Positions 61,833-64,000 of a stretch of DNA of 64,000 bases are shown piece after piece. Positions within the stretch are counted from its first letter, which is position 1. Each line of letters starts with the position of its first letter. Both the position numbers and the translations under genes were made by a program. Below the pieces are notes generated by a model, which made no database searches, was not told the DNA's origin, and was given only the letters and a program-made list of their open reading frames with translations. Origin of the DNA: CAZYVA01 sp964650695 (GTDB taxonomy: Bacteria; Bacillota; Clostridia; Lachnospirales; Lachnospiraceae); assembly GCA_964650695.1 (NCBI GenBank), contig CAZYVA010000002.1:1-64000 (forward strand), read 5' to 3'.

Positions 61833-62765
61833 TTACCAGAACACGTTGTCTCCTACGACAATCCCCTTTTTTCCAGTAAAAGTAGCATTGAAGTAGAGAC
61901 AGTTTCTGACTTCAGCGTTTCGCTCGCCGCCGAGGACGGCCTTTGCAGCCCGGTAAGCGTCAGATGGCGGGCCCTTTTGGAGGACGTTGTCTAAGAAGCC
62001 GGAAGCTACCGGCGAAAACTGGCCGGATTGGTAAACGACCCCGCTGATGGAATCCGGGAACTGGCTGCTTGTCACCCGGTTCATGATGACGGTGCCTACC
62101 GCGATCATTCCTTCGTAGCTGATGCCAGCCTCACATTCCAGGATGCCGGCCATCAAAGCGATCGTTTCCGGCGACGCAATTTTCTCCTGCGTTTCAACCA
62201 GTTCTTCTTCAAGGGATCCCTGCTTGTCCTCCAGGGATTTTTGCAGGTCGGCGAGTTCTTTTTCCTGTGCGTCCAGGGCGTCCTGTTTCTGCTGTACGAC
62301 ATTCCGGACTTCCGTCAGTTGGGACAGCATCTCGCGGTCGTAATTGGTGATCACGGAAATGTACTCTGCATTGTTGAGGAAATCAGCCATATCCTCTGAA
62401 TGGAGCAGGATTTGCAGAAGAGAAATATTGCCTCCTTCATACATAAATTTGATCCGTTGCTTCATGGCATCAAGCTGGTTTTGTTCGCTCAGCTTTGCTG
62501 CGGCAAGGTCGAGTTCATTTTTTTCAACCTCTTTCTGTTTTTTGCGTATTTTTTTTTCTGTCTCCTGGATGCTTTCACCGACAGAAGAGATTTCATCGTT
62601 TAATTCATTGGCATGCTCCAACAGGTCGGCATCGCTTTTTCCGCCGTCGGATGCTTTTGCATCCGCCTGGGAGATTACAAATAAAAGTAAAAAAACTGCT
62701 GTCATCGTGCGTAAGAGAAAACTTCTTACTTGTCCCGCTATTTTGCTCCGCCCCCTTTCCAACAA
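61833..62765 (-). CDS. SleB-type cell wall hydrolase with coiled-coil N-terminus
   Basis: A 310-aa exported protein. A signal/anchor segment (about residues 20-36, MTAVFLLLFVISQADA) is followed by a long coiled coil (about 45-205; FMYEGGNISLLQILLHSEDMADFLNNAEYIS is recognisable) and a hydrolase_2/SleB domain (LECEAGISYEGMIAVGTVIMNRV, FPDSISGVVYQSGQFSPV). The start is TTG at about 62765 with a weak CAGGGA site, 17 bases after the preceding gene, so translational coupling is likely. SleB-like enzymes cut peptidoglycan during germination or growth. The coiled coil is a close paralogue of that of the upstream gene. Confidence 0.85.
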   Translation of the reverse strand: MLERGRSKIAGQVRSFLLRTMTAVFLLLFVISQADAKASDGGKSDADLLEHANELNDEISSVGESIQETEKKIRKKQKEVEKNELDLAAAKLSEQNQLDAMKQRIKFMYEGGNISLLQILLHSEDMADFLNNAEYISVITNYDREMLSQLTEVRNVVQQKQDALDAQEKELADLQKSLEDKQGSLEEELVETQEKIASPETIALMAGILECEAGISYEGMIAVGTVIMNRVTSSQFPDSISGVVYQSGQFSPVASGFLDNVLQKGPPSDAYRAAKAVLGGERNAEVRNCLYFNATFTGKKGIVVGDNVFW

Positions 62766-62782
62766 AAAATCCCTGAGTGGCT

Positions 62783-63883
62783 TTATTTCACATATACATC
62801 TGCATAGTATGTACCGCAGGACAGCGCGGTGGAGTGGTCGTTGACATAAATATCGATGCGTTTTCCCTTGATTGCCGTTCCGGTATCCTCCGCGATGTAA
62901 GTATGCCCATTGATCACTACCTGGGAACCCATCGGGATCACACTTGGGTCAACAGCGATGGTACGGCCTGCGGTAGGCGTGGTGCCGGATGCGGTATTGC
63001 CGCCGCTCCACTTCCCGCAGCAGACGGAACAATTGCAGTAATGCGTGATACGGAATGAGCCAAGGTTTGTAAGGCCATCCGAAGAGGCGCTTTCCGGATC
63101 CTGGGCCTCCTCTTCCGTCTCTTCGGCGGAGGATTTCTGGGATTGTTTATCTTTTGCCGCGGAGGTTTGCGTCTGCTTTTTGGCGGCTTCGGTTGCTTTT
63201 TTTGCAGCGGCTTCCTGTTCCTGCTTTGCCTGCTCCTCTGCCAGCGCTTTCTGCGCGGCAAGGGCCTGGGCCTCCTTTGCTTTCTGGAGCTGGGCGCTGT
63301 ACTTGTCCAACGCCGAGGAGGAAGAAGAAATACGCTCCTCCAAAGTGTCCGCCTGGGAGGAAAGGTCATCCTTGAGGGCTGACAATTCTTCCTGCTGCGC
63401 TTCCAGGGAAGCCTGCCTGTTTTCCACCTCTGTACGCGCCGCCTGGAACGCGTCCAGCATCTCCCGGTCATAGTCGCTGATGTTGCTCACATATTCCGCT
63501 TTATTCAGGAAATCCCCCATATCCTCAGAGGAAAGAAGAATCTGGAGCAAGGAAACATTGCCGCCCTCATACATAAATTTGATCCGTTCTTTCATAGAAT
63601 CATACTGGGCGGCTTCGTCCTGGACTGCAAGCGCCAAATCCTTATGGGCCTGATCCACTTCCCCGGCCTTTGCCTCGACGGCTTTCGTTGTCTCGTCCAA
63701 CTGTCCGCTTAACGAGGAAAGCTCCTGGTTCATATCGGCAAGCTGCCCTTGCAAGGCGGAAGTCTTCTCTTCCAATTGCTGCGTGGAAGAGGCATATACA
63801 GTAACCCCGGAGACTAAGATGCAAATCCCGCACAATAAAGCAGTGCATCGGAACATTTTTTTTGTAAATAATTTCTCTTTCAT
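62783..63883 (-). CDS. 3D-domain cell wall protein with coiled-coil N-terminus
   Basis: A 366-aa exported protein. A signal peptide (about residues 1-31, CTALLCGICILVSGVTVYA) is followed by a coiled coil (FMYEGGNVSLLQILLSSEDMGDFLNKAEYVS), an alanine/lysine-rich linker (about 210-275), and a 3D domain with the three conserved Asp (FRITHYCNCSVCCG, GRTIAVDPSVIPMGSQV, AEDTGTAIKGKRIDIYV). 3D domains form lytic transglycosylase-type MltA-like sites. ATG 63883 is chosen because AGAAAGG lies upstream and gives the signal peptide; the frame runs open to 63991. The last 117 bases of the window hold only its upstream region. Confidence 0.88.
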   Translation of the reverse strand: MKEKLFTKKMFRCTALLCGICILVSGVTVYASSTQQLEEKTSALQGQLADMNQELSSLSGQLDETTKAVEAKAGEVDQAHKDLALAVQDEAAQYDSMKERIKFMYEGGNVSLLQILLSSEDMGDFLNKAEYVSNISDYDREMLDAFQAARTEVENRQASLEAQQEELSALKDDLSSQADTLEERISSSSSALDKYSAQLQKAKEAQALAAQKALAEEQAKQEQEAAAKKATEAAKKQTQTSAAKDKQSQKSSAEETEEEAQDPESASSDGLTNLGSFRITHYCNCSVCCGKWSGGNTASGTTPTAGRTIAVDPSVIPMGSQVVINGHTYIAEDTGTAIKGKRIDIYVNDHSTALSCGTYYADVYVK

Positions 63884-64000
63884 AATGTATGGCCTTTCTG
63901 TAACCTGTTTTGTAACGGTCTGCTGCAGCTTACCGTGAGAAAGTGATTTAAGAAGGAGGGGCGATTTTGCAAAGAAAACGATAAATATCATCCAGAATTG

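Overview
The window looks like the chromosome of an anaerobic Clostridia species, most likely Lachnospiraceae. The genes point to this: a selenium-dependent D-proline reductase locus for Stickland fermentation, a V-type ATPase, an [FeFe]-hydrogenase, rubrerythrin, a large-type SRP RNA, Firmicutes-style AGGAGG ribosome binding sites, TTG starts, and the murB-rapZ-whiA-Crh-like block. Base composition looks moderate in G+C (estimate by eye). No phage, insertion sequence or CRISPR array was seen; nearly everything looks like core chromosome. The species cannot be named from the sequence alone.

Layout. 1-12.9 kb: the 3' end of a tRNA, then tilS-hpt-ftsH, a GH13 glycosidase and a large anchored protein; on the minus strand queT with a candidate preQ1-type leader; then a 34-aa membrane peptide, a VanW-family protein, a HypE-like AIR synthase-related protein and trmL. 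13.1-22.1 kb: a complete V-type ATPase operon (G-I-K-E-C-F-A-B-D) whose c-subunit carries sodium-ligand residues; its gaps hold hairpins and a duplicated structured repeat. 22.2-22.5 kb: SRP RNA on the minus strand. 22.6-28.1 kb: transporters (TSUP-like permease, PutP-like Na+/proline symporter, NSS symporter) and a YcxB-like protein. 28.2-35.9 kb: the proline reductase locus, on the minus strand tRNA-Sec, prdC, prdA, a small prd protein, prdB with an in-frame UGA, and a separately promoted prdD-prdE; on the plus strand the racemase prdF behind a leader ORF and terminator-like hairpin. 35.9-44.6 kb: TetR regulator, CAP-domain secreted protein, two glycosyltransferases, and a transporter pair-M20 amidohydrolase-PucR module. 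44.6-50.2 kb: NUDIX hydrolase and rubrerythrin, a Tet/EF-G-like GTPase fused to a Rae1/YacP-type NYN RNase domain, and a CorC/HlyC-type protein. 50.4-54.8 kb: murB-rapZ-whiA-Crh-like HPr, a lipid kinase and tRNA-Glu(CTC). 55.1-64 kb: an orphan sugar-binding lipoprotein, phosphoglucomutase, a GltD/NfnL-like flavoprotein with [FeFe]-hydrogenase, and two tandem coiled-coil cell wall proteins with SleB and 3D domains.

How the parts work together. PutP imports proline, PrdF interconverts L- and D-proline, and PrdA/PrdB reduce D-proline with electrons delivered through PrdC. The tRNA-Sec gene just upstream supplies the decoder for the UGA in prdB. Hydrogenase with its flavoprotein partner disposes of or bifurcates reducing power, and the predicted Na+ V-ATPase couples ion gradients to ATP. 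The most unusual single gene is the 913-aa ribosomal GTPase-endoribonuclease fusion at 46.2-48.9 kb. The most unusual regulatory architecture is the prdF leader with a 26-codon ORF running through a terminator-like hairpin. Several families of structured intergenic repeats (13.4/28.7 kb; 0.2/37.5/54.5 kb) are also worth attention.
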